Both the position numbers and the translations under genes were made by a program. The notes beneath the pieces are model-generated. The model made no database searches and was not told where the DNA came from. It was given only the letters and a program-made list of their open reading frames with translations. From Rhodoferax sp. (GTDB lineage Bacteria > Pseudomonadota > Gammaproteobacteria > Burkholderiales > Burkholderiaceae_C), in assembly GCF_028714215.1 (NCBI RefSeq), contig NZ_JAQTMS010000007.1, positions 62,001 to 126,000 of the forward strand: 64,000 bases of DNA. Direction: 5' to 3'. Positions 53,552-62,431 of the stretch are shown here, one piece after another. Each line of letters opens with the position of its first letter. Position 1 is the stretch's first letter.

Positions 53552-54619
53552 TCAGTTCGCCGCCTTGATGCGGTCCAGCACGCGGCCTTCGATGTCCTCG
53601 ATGCCAGCCGGCACGGCGGGGTACCACTTCACGTTCTTCAAAGCGGCTTCCGGGAAGCTGGCGGCAAACTGGGCTTTCAGCTTGGCATCGGCCAACTGGT
53701 CGGCGCCCTTGGAGGCGGTGAAGTTGCCGGCCGAGGCACCGACCTTGGCGGCAATTTCAGGCCGCATGTTGAAGTTGATCCAGGCGTAAGCGGCGGCATC
53801 GTTCTTGCCCTTGGCCGGAATGGCAAAGGTGTCGATCCAGCCGAGGGCGCCGGACTTGGGAGCGATGAACTGGATTTCCGCTTTTTCGTTGTTCAGCTTC
53901 CAGCCACCCGTATCCCACATCATGGCGCCGACGATCTCGCCGGTGCGCATGCCGTTGAGCAACTGGTCCTTGTTGTCCCAGAAGAATTTGAGGTTGCCCT
54001 TGCAGGCGATCATGGTCTTGCCGACTTCGTCCATCAAGGCGGTGTAGGCCTTGGGATTGCCGTACAAGGCAAACGGGTCCTTGCCGGCAGCGAAGGCAAA
54101 CGCCAGCAGGGTCGGGCGTTTCAGGCGGACTGCCGTCTTGCCCTTGACATCGGCGCGGCACAGATCCGGGTAGTCGCCCATTTTGGTCAGCTTGGTGTTG
54201 ACCACCAGGCCATCGGTGCCCCAGATGTGCGGCAGGCCATAGACCTTGCCGGAGAGCGTGGTGTTTTTCTTGGTCGCTTCCAGCATCGAGGGGATGAACA
54301 ACTCGGCTTTGAGCTTGCTCAGGTCCATCGGTTTGTAAATGCCGAACTCCTGTTGCGGGCCGGTGATGCGGTCCTGCGACGGCTGGGCCAGATCGAAGCC
54401 GGCGCCGCCGGTGGCGCGCAGCTTGGAGATCATCTCTTCGTTGTTGGACAGCGTCAGCTCGACCTTGTAGCCGCTTTCCTTCTCGAACTGGGCCACCACG
54501 TCAGCCGGGGCGTAGTCGGCCCAGGTCAGCAGGCGAAATGTTTTTTCCTGTGCCGTGGCGGTGCCGGCAAGGCCGAGCGCCAGAACGCTGGCGGCAATGA
54601 GGGTGTGATGAGCTTTCAT
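53552..54619 (-). CDS. Polyamine-type ABC transporter periplasmic binding protein (PotD/PotF-like)
   Basis: A 355-residue exported protein with a signal peptide cut after about residue 23 (ALGLAGTATAQ). The mature start TFRLLTWADYAPADVVAQFE and the segments GFDLAQPSQDRI and GLPHIWGTDGLVVN match family 1 binding proteins for polyamines. Specificity for spermidine, putrescine or another amine is not determinable by eye. The ATG at 54619 is chosen over the open frame upstream. First gene of the operon; it is divergent from the TatD gene across 140 bp that should contain its promoter. Confidence 0.92.
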   Translation of the reverse strand: MKAHHTLIAASVLALGLAGTATAQEKTFRLLTWADYAPADVVAQFEKESGYKVELTLSNNEEMISKLRATGGAGFDLAQPSQDRITGPQQEFGIYKPMDLSKLKAELFIPSMLEATKKNTTLSGKVYGLPHIWGTDGLVVNTKLTKMGDYPDLCRADVKGKTAVRLKRPTLLAFAFAAGKDPFALYGNPKAYTALMDEVGKTMIACKGNLKFFWDNKDQLLNGMRTGEIVGAMMWDTGGWKLNNEKAEIQFIAPKSGALGWIDTFAIPAKGKNDAAAYAWINFNMRPEIAAKVGASAGNFTASKGADQLADAKLKAQFAASFPEAALKNVKWYPAVPAGIEDIEGRVLDRIKAAN

Positions 54620-54759
54620 GCGATTTTCCTTGGATTTTTTGTGACAGGTTGAAGCTGAACGCGCAAGGGCCAAGCAAGGCCCCAAAGCCGGCGAAGGATA
54701 TCGCAGGCAAATGACATTTTGATGTCAATCCGATGACCAGGATATGGTATTTTCCCTGT

Positions 54760-55617
54760 ATGACCATTTGGATCGACAGCCATTGCCACCTTGATGCCCC
54801 GGAGTTTGCGCCGGACGGGGCAGCGGTGCGCTCGCGCGCCAGCGCCAACGGGGTGATGCTGTGTGTTCTACCGGCGGTTAACGTGGCCAGTTTTGATGCG
54901 GTGCGGCGCCTGGCACATGCCGGCGGCGACAGCTACGCGCTGGGCATTCATCCGCTCTATGTTGCGCAGGCGCAAGACAGCGACCTGGCGCAGCTTGATG
55001 AACAGTTGCGCCAATACCGCGGCGACCCCCGGCTGGTGGCGGTGGGCGAAATCGGACTCGACTTCTTTGTGCCAGAGCTGTGCGCCAGCCCGCTGCGCGA
55101 GCGTCAGGAATACTTTTACCTGGAACAGTTGAAGCTGGCGCGCCGGCATGAACTGCCGGTGCTACTGCACGTGCGGCGCTCGGCCGACCGTCTGCTGGGG
55201 GGCTTGCGCGCCGTGGCGCCGGGACAAACCTGGTTGGGCATTGCGCATGCCTTCAACGGCAGCGCCAGCCAGGCCAATGCCTTCATCGGGCTGGGCTTGA
55301 AGCTTGGCTTTGGCGGCGCCCTCACGTTCGAGCGGGCCTTGCAACTGCGCCGGCTGGCCGCCACCCTGCCGCTGGAAGCGATTGTGCTGGAGACCGATGC
55401 GCCCGACATGCCGCCGCACTGGCTGTACCGGACCGCCCAGCAGCGCGCCGCCGGAGAGCCGCAGGGTCGCAACGAGCCGGGCGAGTTGCCGCGCATAGGG
55501 GCCCAACTGGCGGCCTTGCGCGGTATCACGGCGACCGAGCTGGCCCAGGCCACCACGCGCAATGCGCTGGCGGCGCTGCCGCGCCTGGCGGTTAATCCCT
55601 TGTTCCAACAGGGTTGA
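54760..55617 (+). CDS. TatD family metal-dependent hydrolase
   Basis: A 285-residue TIM-barrel hydrolase. The metal site DSHCHLD at the N-terminus, GEIGLDFF with its Glu, the HVRRS His, HAFNGS and the late ETDAPDMPP Asp fit TatD/YcfH/YjjV enzymes, which act as 3'-5' exonucleases in studied cases. The ATG at 54760 is preferred to the frame opening at 54733. In related genomes I recall TatD-type genes close to lolD; here 34 kb separate them. Confidence 0.94.
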   Translation: MTIWIDSHCHLDAPEFAPDGAAVRSRASANGVMLCVLPAVNVASFDAVRRLAHAGGDSYALGIHPLYVAQAQDSDLAQLDEQLRQYRGDPRLVAVGEIGLDFFVPELCASPLRERQEYFYLEQLKLARRHELPVLLHVRRSADRLLGGLRAVAPGQTWLGIAHAFNGSASQANAFIGLGLKLGFGGALTFERALQLRRLAATLPLEAIVLETDAPDMPPHWLYRTAQQRAAGEPQGRNEPGELPRIGAQLAALRGITATELAQATTRNALAALPRLAVNPLFQQG

Positions 55618-55657
55618 CTATGATCTGCGGACCGAAGTGTTTGAGTCGCCCGCCCCC

Positions 55658-57085
55658 ATGACCCGTTTTTGCCGCCTGTTTCCGAACGCCTTGCCGCGCG
55701 CGCTGCGCTGGCTGCCGGCGCTGCCGCTGGCGGCCGTCTTGCTGATCAGTTGCGGCGGTGGTTCGGCCGCCGGCAGCGCCAACGGTACGCCGTCAACACC
55801 AACGCCAACACCGACGCCTACCCCAACACCCACCTTGACCCTGAGTTTGCCGGGCCGCGCCATCGGTGCCAAGGAACTGGCCGTGATCGTGGCCGCCGGC
55901 GATCCGCTGTCGGAGGCGATCGCCAGCTATTACCAGACGGCGCGCGGCATTCCGGCGGCCAACATCATCCGGGTCAAGCTGAGCACCGGGGTCGACACCA
56001 TTTCGGCCGCCGACTTCGCGCTGCTGAAGGCTGAACTGGACGCCAAGCTGCCCGGCACGGTGCAGGCGACGCTGCTGACCTGGACGGCGCCGTCGCGCGT
56101 CGCCGGCAGTTGCGCGATGAGCATCACCAGTGCCTTGGCGCTGGGTTTTGACACCAGGTATTGCGCCACAAGCTGTGCTGCCACGACAGCCTCACCCTAC
56201 TACGATTCCGAATCGGCACAGCCCTGGCAAGACCACGGCATGCGCCCCTCCATGATGCTGGGCGCCAGCACGCTGGAGGCCGCCAAGGCCTTGATCGACC
56301 GGGGTCTGCGCGCCGACGCCAGCCTGCCCGCCGGCGATGGCTTTTTGCTGCGCACCAGCGACGCCGCACGCAGCGTGCGCTATCTCGATTACCCGGCGCT
56401 GCCGGCCCTGTGGTCCGGCAATTCAGGTGTCCAGCTGAGCTATATCGACAACTCGGCCGGCGCCGCCAGCGACAGCCTGAGCGGCAAGTCCAATGTGTTG
56501 TTCTATTTCACCGGCCTGGCCACTGTGCCGGGTCTGGCCGGCAACAGCTTCCGGCCCGGCGCGATTGGCGACAGCCTGACTTCGTGGGGTGGCTATTTGC
56601 CCAGCGGCAATGGTCAGATGCCGATCACCGCCTGGCTCGATGCCGGCGCCACGGCCAGCTATGGCACGGTGGAGGAGCCGTGCAATTACCCGCAGAAATT
56701 TTCCCGCGCCTCGGTGCTGATCGACCAGTACTACCGCGGTGCAACGCTGATCGAGGCCTACTGGAAAGCGGTTCAATGGCCGGGCCAGGGATTGTTCGTC
56801 GGCGAACCGCTGGCCCAGCCGTTCCGCGACACTCCGAGCTTCACCATCGACAGCGGCCAATACCTGATCGGCAGCCGGGCCTTGCGCGCCAACGCCAGCT
56901 ATGCGCTGCAGTACCGCGTTGGAAGCGCCGGCAACTGGATCACGCTGGCCAGTTTCCAGCTGGCCCGGGCCCAGGCGCAAAGCTGGCGCGTGCCCTTGCC
57001 GCCGACCGATGCCACGCAACTGCGCTGGCTGGGGCCTTGTCCGGCCAATGCCAGCCAGCAGTGCACGCTGAGTTCCTCGAGTTGA
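55658..57085 (+). CDS. TIGR03790-like lipoprotein
   Basis: A 475-residue predicted lipoprotein (lipobox LLISC, Cys near residue 31) with a Gly/Ser spacer and a Thr-Pro repeat (about residues 45-58) as a flexible stalk. The main domain (GAKELAVIVAAGDPLSEAIA, YYQTARGIPAANIIRVKL) resembles the TIGR03790 family of unknown function. The repeat unit is six bases, so changes in copy number would not shift the frame. Its stop codon abuts the stop of the convergent permease gene exactly, with no base between. Confidence 0.8.
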   Translation: MTRFCRLFPNALPRALRWLPALPLAAVLLISCGGGSAAGSANGTPSTPTPTPTPTPTPTLTLSLPGRAIGAKELAVIVAAGDPLSEAIASYYQTARGIPAANIIRVKLSTGVDTISAADFALLKAELDAKLPGTVQATLLTWTAPSRVAGSCAMSITSALALGFDTRYCATSCAATTASPYYDSESAQPWQDHGMRPSMMLGASTLEAAKALIDRGLRADASLPAGDGFLLRTSDAARSVRYLDYPALPALWSGNSGVQLSYIDNSAGAASDSLSGKSNVLFYFTGLATVPGLAGNSFRPGAIGDSLTSWGGYLPSGNGQMPITAWLDAGATASYGTVEEPCNYPQKFSRASVLIDQYYRGATLIEAYWKAVQWPGQGLFVGEPLAQPFRDTPSFTIDSGQYLIGSRALRANASYALQYRVGSAGNWITLASFQLARAQAQSWRVPLPPTDATQLRWLGPCPANASQQCTLSSSS

Positions 57086-57961
57086 TTACGGCTGGTCCTG
57101 CAGCGGCGCCGGACGCCATTTCGCCAGCCGGTTCTCGACCCGGGTCATGGCGTATTCGGCCGCCAAGGCCACCACCATGATGATGACGATGGCGGCGTAC
57201 ATGCCGGCCGCGTCGAACGAGCCCTTGGCCACATTGATCAGCAATCCGATGCCATAACGGGCACCGACAAATTCGCCGACGATGGCGCCGACGATGGCAA
57301 AGCCAAAGCTGACATGCAGGGAGGCAAAGATCCAGCTCATGGCCGACGGTATCACCACCGAGCGCGTCAGTTGCCAGCCCTTGGCACCCAGGATCTGGGC
57401 ATTCGCCAGCAGATTGCGGTCGGCCTCGACCACGCCCTGGAAGGCGTTGGAGAAAACGACGAAGAACACCATGACGAAAGACAGCGCCACCTTGGAGGTC
57501 AGGCCCAGGCCGAAGATCATGATGAAAATGGGCGCCAGCACAACCCGTGGAATCGAGTTGATGACCTTGATGTAAATCGAAAACACATCGGCCAGCATGC
57601 GGTTGCGCCCCAGGGCGATGCCGGCGATGATGCCGGCGATCGAGCCCGAGAAGAAACCCAGCAGGGACTCTTCCATGGTGACCCACAGGTGGAACCACAG
57701 CGGACCCTCCGAAGTACCCTCGACCACCCATTCGCGCAGGCGCAGCACGATGGCCCACGGGCTGGAGAAGAAGAACGGGTCGATCAGCTTGAAGCGTACC
57801 GCGAGTTCCCAGCCGCCCAGGAAGACGACCAGAATGAAATAGCGCCAGAAATAGACGGCAAATTTGCGTTTGCGCGCCGCCACCGCGGCCGCGGCCTCGA
57901 TCTCGGCGTCGGAGGTGCCCGGCTGAAAAATGGCGCCGCTGGAAAGTGTTGCATCAGTCAT
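57086..57961 (-). CDS. Nitrate/sulfonate/taurine-type ABC transporter permease (SsuC/TauC-like)
   Basis: A 291-residue permease with six helices and a family EAA region (VEADRNLLANAQILGAKGW followed by IPSAMSWIFASLH). It belongs to the SsuC/TauC/NrtB group. It is the third gene of a binding protein-ATPase-permease operon on minus, 14 bp after the ATPase stop. Confidence 0.93.
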   Translation of the reverse strand: MTDATLSSGAIFQPGTSDAEIEAAAAVAARKRKFAVYFWRYFILVVFLGGWELAVRFKLIDPFFFSSPWAIVLRLREWVVEGTSEGPLWFHLWVTMEESLLGFFSGSIAGIIAGIALGRNRMLADVFSIYIKVINSIPRVVLAPIFIMIFGLGLTSKVALSFVMVFFVVFSNAFQGVVEADRNLLANAQILGAKGWQLTRSVVIPSAMSWIFASLHVSFGFAIVGAIVGEFVGARYGIGLLINVAKGSFDAAGMYAAIVIIMVVALAAEYAMTRVENRLAKWRPAPLQDQP

Positions 57962-57975
57962 ATCAGTCTCGTTCC

Positions 57976-58794
57976 TCAGGCCACCATGGCTTCTTCACGT
58001 GCGGCACCGCGCAGCACCTCGTCGCGCAAGTCTTCCCAGATGGTGCGCGAGATGTCGATAAAGGCCTTGTCGTAGCGGATTTCGCTGACGATCCGGGGGC
58101 GCGGTATGGCCACCGGATAGACCGACTTGACGGTGGCCGGCCCGGAGGTCAGCACGTAGACCTTGTCGGCCAGGGCAATCGCCTCCTCCAGGTCGTGCGT
58201 GACGAAGACCACCGACGCCTTGGACTGCGACCACAGCTTGAGCAGTTCCTCGTGCATCAGGACGCGGGTCTGCACGTCCAGCGCGGAAAACGGTTCGTCC
58301 ATCAACAGGATCTGCGGCTCGTTGATGAAGGTCTGGGCCAGCGACACGCGCTTGCGCATGCCGCCCGACAGTTGGTGCGGAAACTTGGTCGCATGTTCCG
58401 AAAGATTGACCCGCGCCAGCCATTCGCGCGCCTTGGCATAGGCCTGTTCCTGCGCAATGCCGCGAAACAGCGGGCCGGTGACCACGTTGTCGATCACGCT
58501 GCGCCAGGGAAACAAGGCGTCGGTCTGAAACACAAAACCGATGCGCGGGTCGATGCCGTTCACCGGCGCGCCCATCACCCGAACCTCGCCGGCCGAGGGC
58601 TTGGCCAGGCCGGTGACCAGGTTCAGGGTGGTGGATTTACCGCAACCGGTGGGACCCACCACGGCGACGAACTCGCCGCGTGCCACGCTCATGTTGAAGT
58701 CGCGCAGGGCGGTCATGGATTTGCCGTCCGGCGTGAGAAAACGGCGACTGACGTTGATCAGTTCAATGGCCGGGCTGTCGTTCTGAAGGGGCAT
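57976..58794 (-). CDS. Nitrate/sulfonate/taurine-type ABC transporter ATPase (SsuB/TauB-like)
   Basis: A 272-residue ATPase: Walker A GPTGCGKSTTLN, Q-loop FVFQTDALFPWRSVIDNV, signature LSGGMRKRVSLAQTF, Walker B ILLMDEPFSALD and H-loop FVTHDLEEAI. These fit the SsuB/TauB/NrtD class. It lies 13 bp after the binding protein gene. Transported compound not determinable. Confidence 0.94.
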   Translation of the reverse strand: MPLQNDSPAIELINVSRRFLTPDGKSMTALRDFNMSVARGEFVAVVGPTGCGKSTTLNLVTGLAKPSAGEVRVMGAPVNGIDPRIGFVFQTDALFPWRSVIDNVVTGPLFRGIAQEQAYAKAREWLARVNLSEHATKFPHQLSGGMRKRVSLAQTFINEPQILLMDEPFSALDVQTRVLMHEELLKLWSQSKASVVFVTHDLEEAIALADKVYVLTSGPATVKSVYPVAIPRPRIVSEIRYDKAFIDISRTIWEDLRDEVLRGAAREEAMVA

Positions 58795-58807
58795 GGCGGT
58801 GCTTGGC

Positions 58808-59818
58808 TTATTTGGCGTTCTTGACGAACTCGGTGGTGTAGGTTTTCGACAGGTCGACGGTTTTCCCCTTGACGTTCTTGGAGAAGGCGGCCAGCACCGA
58901 GAGCACGGTTTCGGGTCCGCCGGCCGGCATCACGCCGTCGGGCGTGAACATGGCCTTGCCGTCGGCCAGCGCCTTGGTGTAGCTGTCCTTGTCACCGGCG
59001 TAAAAATCCTTGGGCATCTTGTCGGCGATTTCGGCCGCGCTGTGCGTGTTGATGAATTTCAGCGTCTTGACGAAAGCGTTGGCCAGTTTTTGCACCGTCG
59101 GTTTGTTCTTCTCGACCCAGTCGGTGGACATGTACAGGGACGCCGCCGGGTAGGTGCCGCCCAGCGCCGCCTTGGTTTTTTCAACCGTGCGCATGTCGAC
59201 CAGAACACGTGCTTCATTGGTCTTGAGCAGGCGCGAGATGGTCGGTTCGGTGGTCATGCCGGCCTGGATCTTGTCCTGCGTCATGGCGGCGATGAAAGTG
59301 GTGCCGGCACCGACCGGGATGGTGCTGAATTCGCCCAGCGGAACACCGGACTTGACCATCAGGTATTGCGACAGGAAGTTGGTGGAAGATCCCAGGCCCG
59401 TGACGCCCAGGCTCTTGCCGCGCAGGTCGGCCATGGATTTGATTTGCGGGTGCTTGTTGGAAACCAGTTCCACTTCGCCGGGTGCCTGGCTGAACTGCAC
59501 CACCGACTGGACATATTTGCCCTTGGTCTGCAAATCGACGCAGTGGTCGTAGAAGCCGACCACGCCTTGCACCGCGCCGGCCAGCATTTCATTTTCGGCA
59601 TCGACGCCGGAGGCTTCGTTGAGCAGCTCGACCTCCAGCCCCTCGGCCTTGAAGTAGCCCAGACTCTCGGTCAATTTGGCGGGCAGGTAAATCTGCTTTT
59701 CGTAGCCGCCGACAATGATGGTGACCTTGTCGGCCGCCAGTGCGCTGGCGCTGGCAAAGAGCACGGCGGCAAGGCCTAGGGCCTGCAACAGTCGGTTCGG
59801 TTTGATACTGGATTTCAT
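58808..59818 (-). CDS. ABC transporter substrate-binding protein (NMT1/SsuA-like)
   Basis: A 336-residue exported protein with a signal peptide cut after ALA near residue 28. The mature part (VTIIVGGYEKQIYLPAKLTESLGYFKAEGL-type start, split here into VGGYEKQIYLPA and SLGYFKAEGLEVEL) is typical of NMT1/SsuA-like proteins that bind nitrate, sulfonates, taurine or thiamine precursors. The ribosome binding site AGGAG is 6 bp before the ATG. First gene of its operon, divergent from the two-component system. Confidence 0.91.
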   Translation of the reverse strand: MKSSIKPNRLLQALGLAAVLFASASALAADKVTIIVGGYEKQIYLPAKLTESLGYFKAEGLEVELLNEASGVDAENEMLAGAVQGVVGFYDHCVDLQTKGKYVQSVVQFSQAPGEVELVSNKHPQIKSMADLRGKSLGVTGLGSSTNFLSQYLMVKSGVPLGEFSTIPVGAGTTFIAAMTQDKIQAGMTTEPTISRLLKTNEARVLVDMRTVEKTKAALGGTYPAASLYMSTDWVEKNKPTVQKLANAFVKTLKFINTHSAAEIADKMPKDFYAGDKDSYTKALADGKAMFTPDGVMPAGGPETVLSVLAAFSKNVKGKTVDLSKTYTTEFVKNAK

Positions 59819-59862
59819 GGCATCTCCTGGGTTGGTTTGTGCGCTGACGATAATCGCTGGCG

Positions 59863-59881
59863 GCTTTCAGTCTGCTTTCAG
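59863..59881. promoter_or_regulatory. Direct repeat, possible OmpR-family operator
   Basis: GCTTTCAG occurs at 59863-59870 and 59874-59881, an 11-bp period as used by OmpR/PhoB-type regulators. It lies in the 149-bp divergent region between the ABC operon and the response regulator gene at 59968. TTTCCCT and AGGGAAA at 59882-59901 add an inverted repeat. Function is inferred from position. Confidence 0.45.
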
Positions 59882-59967
59882 TTTCCCTGAACCTAGGGAA
59901 AGTACTGATGGGCGCGTCAGCTTATGATCTGGCATCCCTCTGAAATAACCCTAGCGAGCAGCGTGCA

Positions 59968-60642
59968 ATGCGGATCCTGGTCGTCGAAGACAACGCCGAA
60001 TTGGCGCAATGGCTGGCACGCACCTTGCGCAAGGAACAGTACACCGTCGACTGCCTGGACAACGGTGCCGATGCCGACTTTGCGCTGCGCTCGGAAAAAT
60101 ACAACCTGGTGATTCTCGACCTGGCGCTGCCCCGGATGGACGGCAAGGAGGTTTTGCGCCGCCTGCGCGCCCGTCACGACAGCACGCCGGTGCTGGTGCT
60201 GACGGCCAACAACACGGTGCAGAGCCGCGTCAGCGAACTCGATGGCGGGGCTGACGATTACATGGCCAAGCCGTTCGAGATCGACGAACTGGAGGCGCGC
60301 ATCCGGGTCCTGTTGCGGCGCTCCGCCGGCCAGGCGGCTCCCCTGACGACCTGCGGCGACCTGAGCTACAACATGAACACGCGCGAATTCCAGATCGCCG
60401 GGCAAGCCCTTGCGCTGACGCCGCGCGAGCGTGCCGTGCTGGAGGTGTTGCTGCGCAAGGCCGGCAGCAGCGTCACCAAACAGGAGCTGGCCCAAAGCCT
60501 GTTTTCGCTCGACGAGGACGTCTCCACCGACGCCATCGAAATCTATGTGCACCGGGTGCGCAAGAAGCTCGAACCCAGCTCCGCCAGGATCATGACCTTG
60601 CGGGGTCTGGGTTACCTGCTGCGCCCGGCTGGCAATGAATAG
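59968..60642 (+). CDS. OmpR-family response regulator (QseB/TctD-like)
   Basis: A 224-residue regulator: receiver domain with acidic pocket VVEDNAE, phospho-acceptor Asp in VILDLALPRMDGKE (near residue 51), Lys in YMAKPFE, and a C-terminal winged helix (about 125-222; LTPRERAVLEVLLRKAGSSV, VYVHRVRKKL-like recognition region). It is followed by its cognate kinase with an 8-bp overlap. The direct repeat at 59863 may be its operator. Confidence 0.95.
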   Translation: MRILVVEDNAELAQWLARTLRKEQYTVDCLDNGADADFALRSEKYNLVILDLALPRMDGKEVLRRLRARHDSTPVLVLTANNTVQSRVSELDGGADDYMAKPFEIDELEARIRVLLRRSAGQAAPLTTCGDLSYNMNTREFQIAGQALALTPRERAVLEVLLRKAGSSVTKQELAQSLFSLDEDVSTDAIEIYVHRVRKKLEPSSARIMTLRGLGYLLRPAGNE

Positions 60643-62038
60643 CAGCCTGCGGCGCCAGCTGCTGGCCTGGGTTTTGTTGCCGTTGGCCAGCGCCGTTGCG
60701 GTGGATGCCTGGCTGACCTACAACAGCTCGGTCGATACCGCCACCGTGGTGCAGGACCGGCTGCTGCTCGGTTCGGCCCGCATGATCGCCCAGCAGATCA
60801 GCTACGAGGACGGCACCTTCCAGCACCACATACCGCCCGCCGCGCTGGAGCTGTTCCAGTCCGAGCAGCCGGACCGGATTTTCTACCGCGTTACCACCGG
60901 CGCCGGGCAATTGCTGTCGGGCTATACCGATCTGCCCTTGCCAAAACTGAATATGCCGGCTGACTCGCCCTATTTCTTCGGCACCACGATGCGCGGCGAG
61001 ACGGTGCGGGTGGTGGCCTTTTTCCAACCCGTGATCGGCAACCCGTCGGCTTTGCCGGTGGTCGTTGAAGTGGCCCAAACCACCCATGCCCACGCGCAGC
61101 TGAGCTCCGGATTGTGGTTGCATGCGCTGGCCCAGCAGTTGCTGATACTGGCGTTGGCGACGATCTTCATCCTGTTCGGTTTGAAACGCGGCCTGCAGCC
61201 GCTGATCCGGCTGCGCAACGATGTCCGCTCGCGCCAGGAAGGTTCGCTGGAAAAGCTGCGCACCGACGGCATTCCGGCGGAACTGACGCCGCTGCTGGAA
61301 TCCTTCAACGACTACATCCAGCGGCTGGAAAATCACACCAATCTGCGCAGCACTTTCATCCAGAATGCGGCGCACCAGTTGCGCACGCCGCTGACCGTAT
61401 TGAACACCCAGATCAGTGACGCCCAGCGCGCGCCCAGCCAGGCCGAGGCCGAGCGGCCACTGCTCGCCGCGCGTAGGACGCTGCAGCAAACGACGCGACT
61501 GGTGAACCAGTTTTTGACACTTTCCTCGGCTGAGGCCTACGTCGCCGTCACCACGCCGGCGGCGACCCAGGCGTGTTGCGACAGCGTGCAAAAAGTGCTG
61601 GAGGATCTGGCTTTTGCGGCCCATCAGAAGAACATCGATCTGGGCTTCGAGCGCAGTGGCGCGGATACCGTGGTTTCACTCGATCCGGCGGCGTTGCGGG
61701 AAATTGCCGTCAACCTGGTTGACAACGCCATTCGGTACACGCCGGCCGCTGGCGTGGTGACGGTGCGGGTGCGCTCGACAGAGGGAAAACTTTCGCTGGA
61801 AGTCGAAGACAACGGACCGGGTGTGCCGCCGCAGAGCCGCGACAAGATCTTCCAACGTTTCCACCGTCTGGGTACCGGCGAGGCCAGCGGCAGCGGTCTG
61901 GGACTGGCGATCGTCAAGGAACTGGTGTCCCAATGCGGCGCCACGGTGCGAGTGGCAGAGCCCGAGCATGGTGGCAGCGGTCTGCTGGTGGTGATCGATT
62001 TTTTTGCCTCCCGTCGCAGCAGCCCGCAAAGCAGCTAG
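60635..62038 (+). CDS. Sensor histidine kinase (TctE-like, 2CSK_N sensor)
   Basis: A 467-residue kinase with two transmembrane helices (about residues 10-30 and 160-185) enclosing a periplasmic sensor similar to the 2CSK_N domain of TctE kinases. HAMP-like linker, HisKA with His in NAAHQLRTPLTVLNTQ (near 247) and HATPase_c with GSGLGLAIVKELV follow. TctE relatives sense carboxylates, and the adjacent ABC importer could be the controlled target, but this is conjecture. Confidence 0.94.
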   Translation: MNSSLRRQLLAWVLLPLASAVAVDAWLTYNSSVDTATVVQDRLLLGSARMIAQQISYEDGTFQHHIPPAALELFQSEQPDRIFYRVTTGAGQLLSGYTDLPLPKLNMPADSPYFFGTTMRGETVRVVAFFQPVIGNPSALPVVVEVAQTTHAHAQLSSGLWLHALAQQLLILALATIFILFGLKRGLQPLIRLRNDVRSRQEGSLEKLRTDGIPAELTPLLESFNDYIQRLENHTNLRSTFIQNAAHQLRTPLTVLNTQISDAQRAPSQAEAERPLLAARRTLQQTTRLVNQFLTLSSAEAYVAVTTPAATQACCDSVQKVLEDLAFAAHQKNIDLGFERSGADTVVSLDPAALREIAVNLVDNAIRYTPAAGVVTVRVRSTEGKLSLEVEDNGPGVPPQSRDKIFQRFHRLGTGEASGSGLGLAIVKELVSQCGATVRVAEPEHGGSGLLVVIDFFASRRSSPQSS

Positions 62039-62176
62039 TAGTTTGGCTGGAATTGGCCCGTCAATAGCCCGTTGATCGCGAGATCGAACTCGACGCAGGC
62101 CCCTAGAATCGTAAGAGGATCAACGATCCCAACCAACTCTTCTTCAGTTCAATGCCTTCAATTCAGGGCCCACGCC

Positions 62177-62407
62177 ATGCCAAAATCAAAACTGCTGGAC
62201 TACCTCAACCTTCTCGACAAAGATGCCGTGGCGCGTGAAGCGTTTGCCAAAGATCCCCAAGCTGCGATGACGGCGTATGGTTTGGATGCTGCGGAACAGC
62301 AGGCTTTGCTGTCGGGCAACCAAGCTGACATCGCCAAGCTGGTGGGCGTTGATGTCGCTGCGCTTCCGTTACCTCAAATAGGGCAGACCGATTACAAGCC
62401 CAATTGA
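62177..62407 (+). CDS. Small LigA-like/Nif11-like protein (76 residues)
   Basis: A short acidic protein beginning PKSKLLDYLNLLDKD. The pattern REAFAKDPQAAMTAYGLDA followed by LLSGNQADIAKLVGVDV resembles the small helical LigA fold found in dioxygenase alpha subunits and in some leader-like or stand-alone proteins. No dioxygenase or peptide-modifying enzyme is in the window. The ATG at 62177 is preferred over the frame opening at 62072. It lies 24 bp before the diguanylate cyclase gene and may be cotranscribed. Confidence 0.65.
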   Translation: MPKSKLLDYLNLLDKDAVAREAFAKDPQAAMTAYGLDAAEQQALLSGNQADIAKLVGVDVAALPLPQIGQTDYKPN

Positions 62408-62431
62408 GCAATTGGGAGAAACGCAGCGACT

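Noticed and set aside
55792-55833. Thr-Pro coding repeat in the TIGR03790-like lipoprotein as a contingency locus
   Set aside because: The unit is a multiple of three bases and imperfect, so copy-number change would alter only linker length.
62177-62407. Small protein as a RiPP precursor
   Set aside because: No modifying enzyme, protease or exporter is visible nearby and no clear core region follows the helical part; left open as a weak possibility only.
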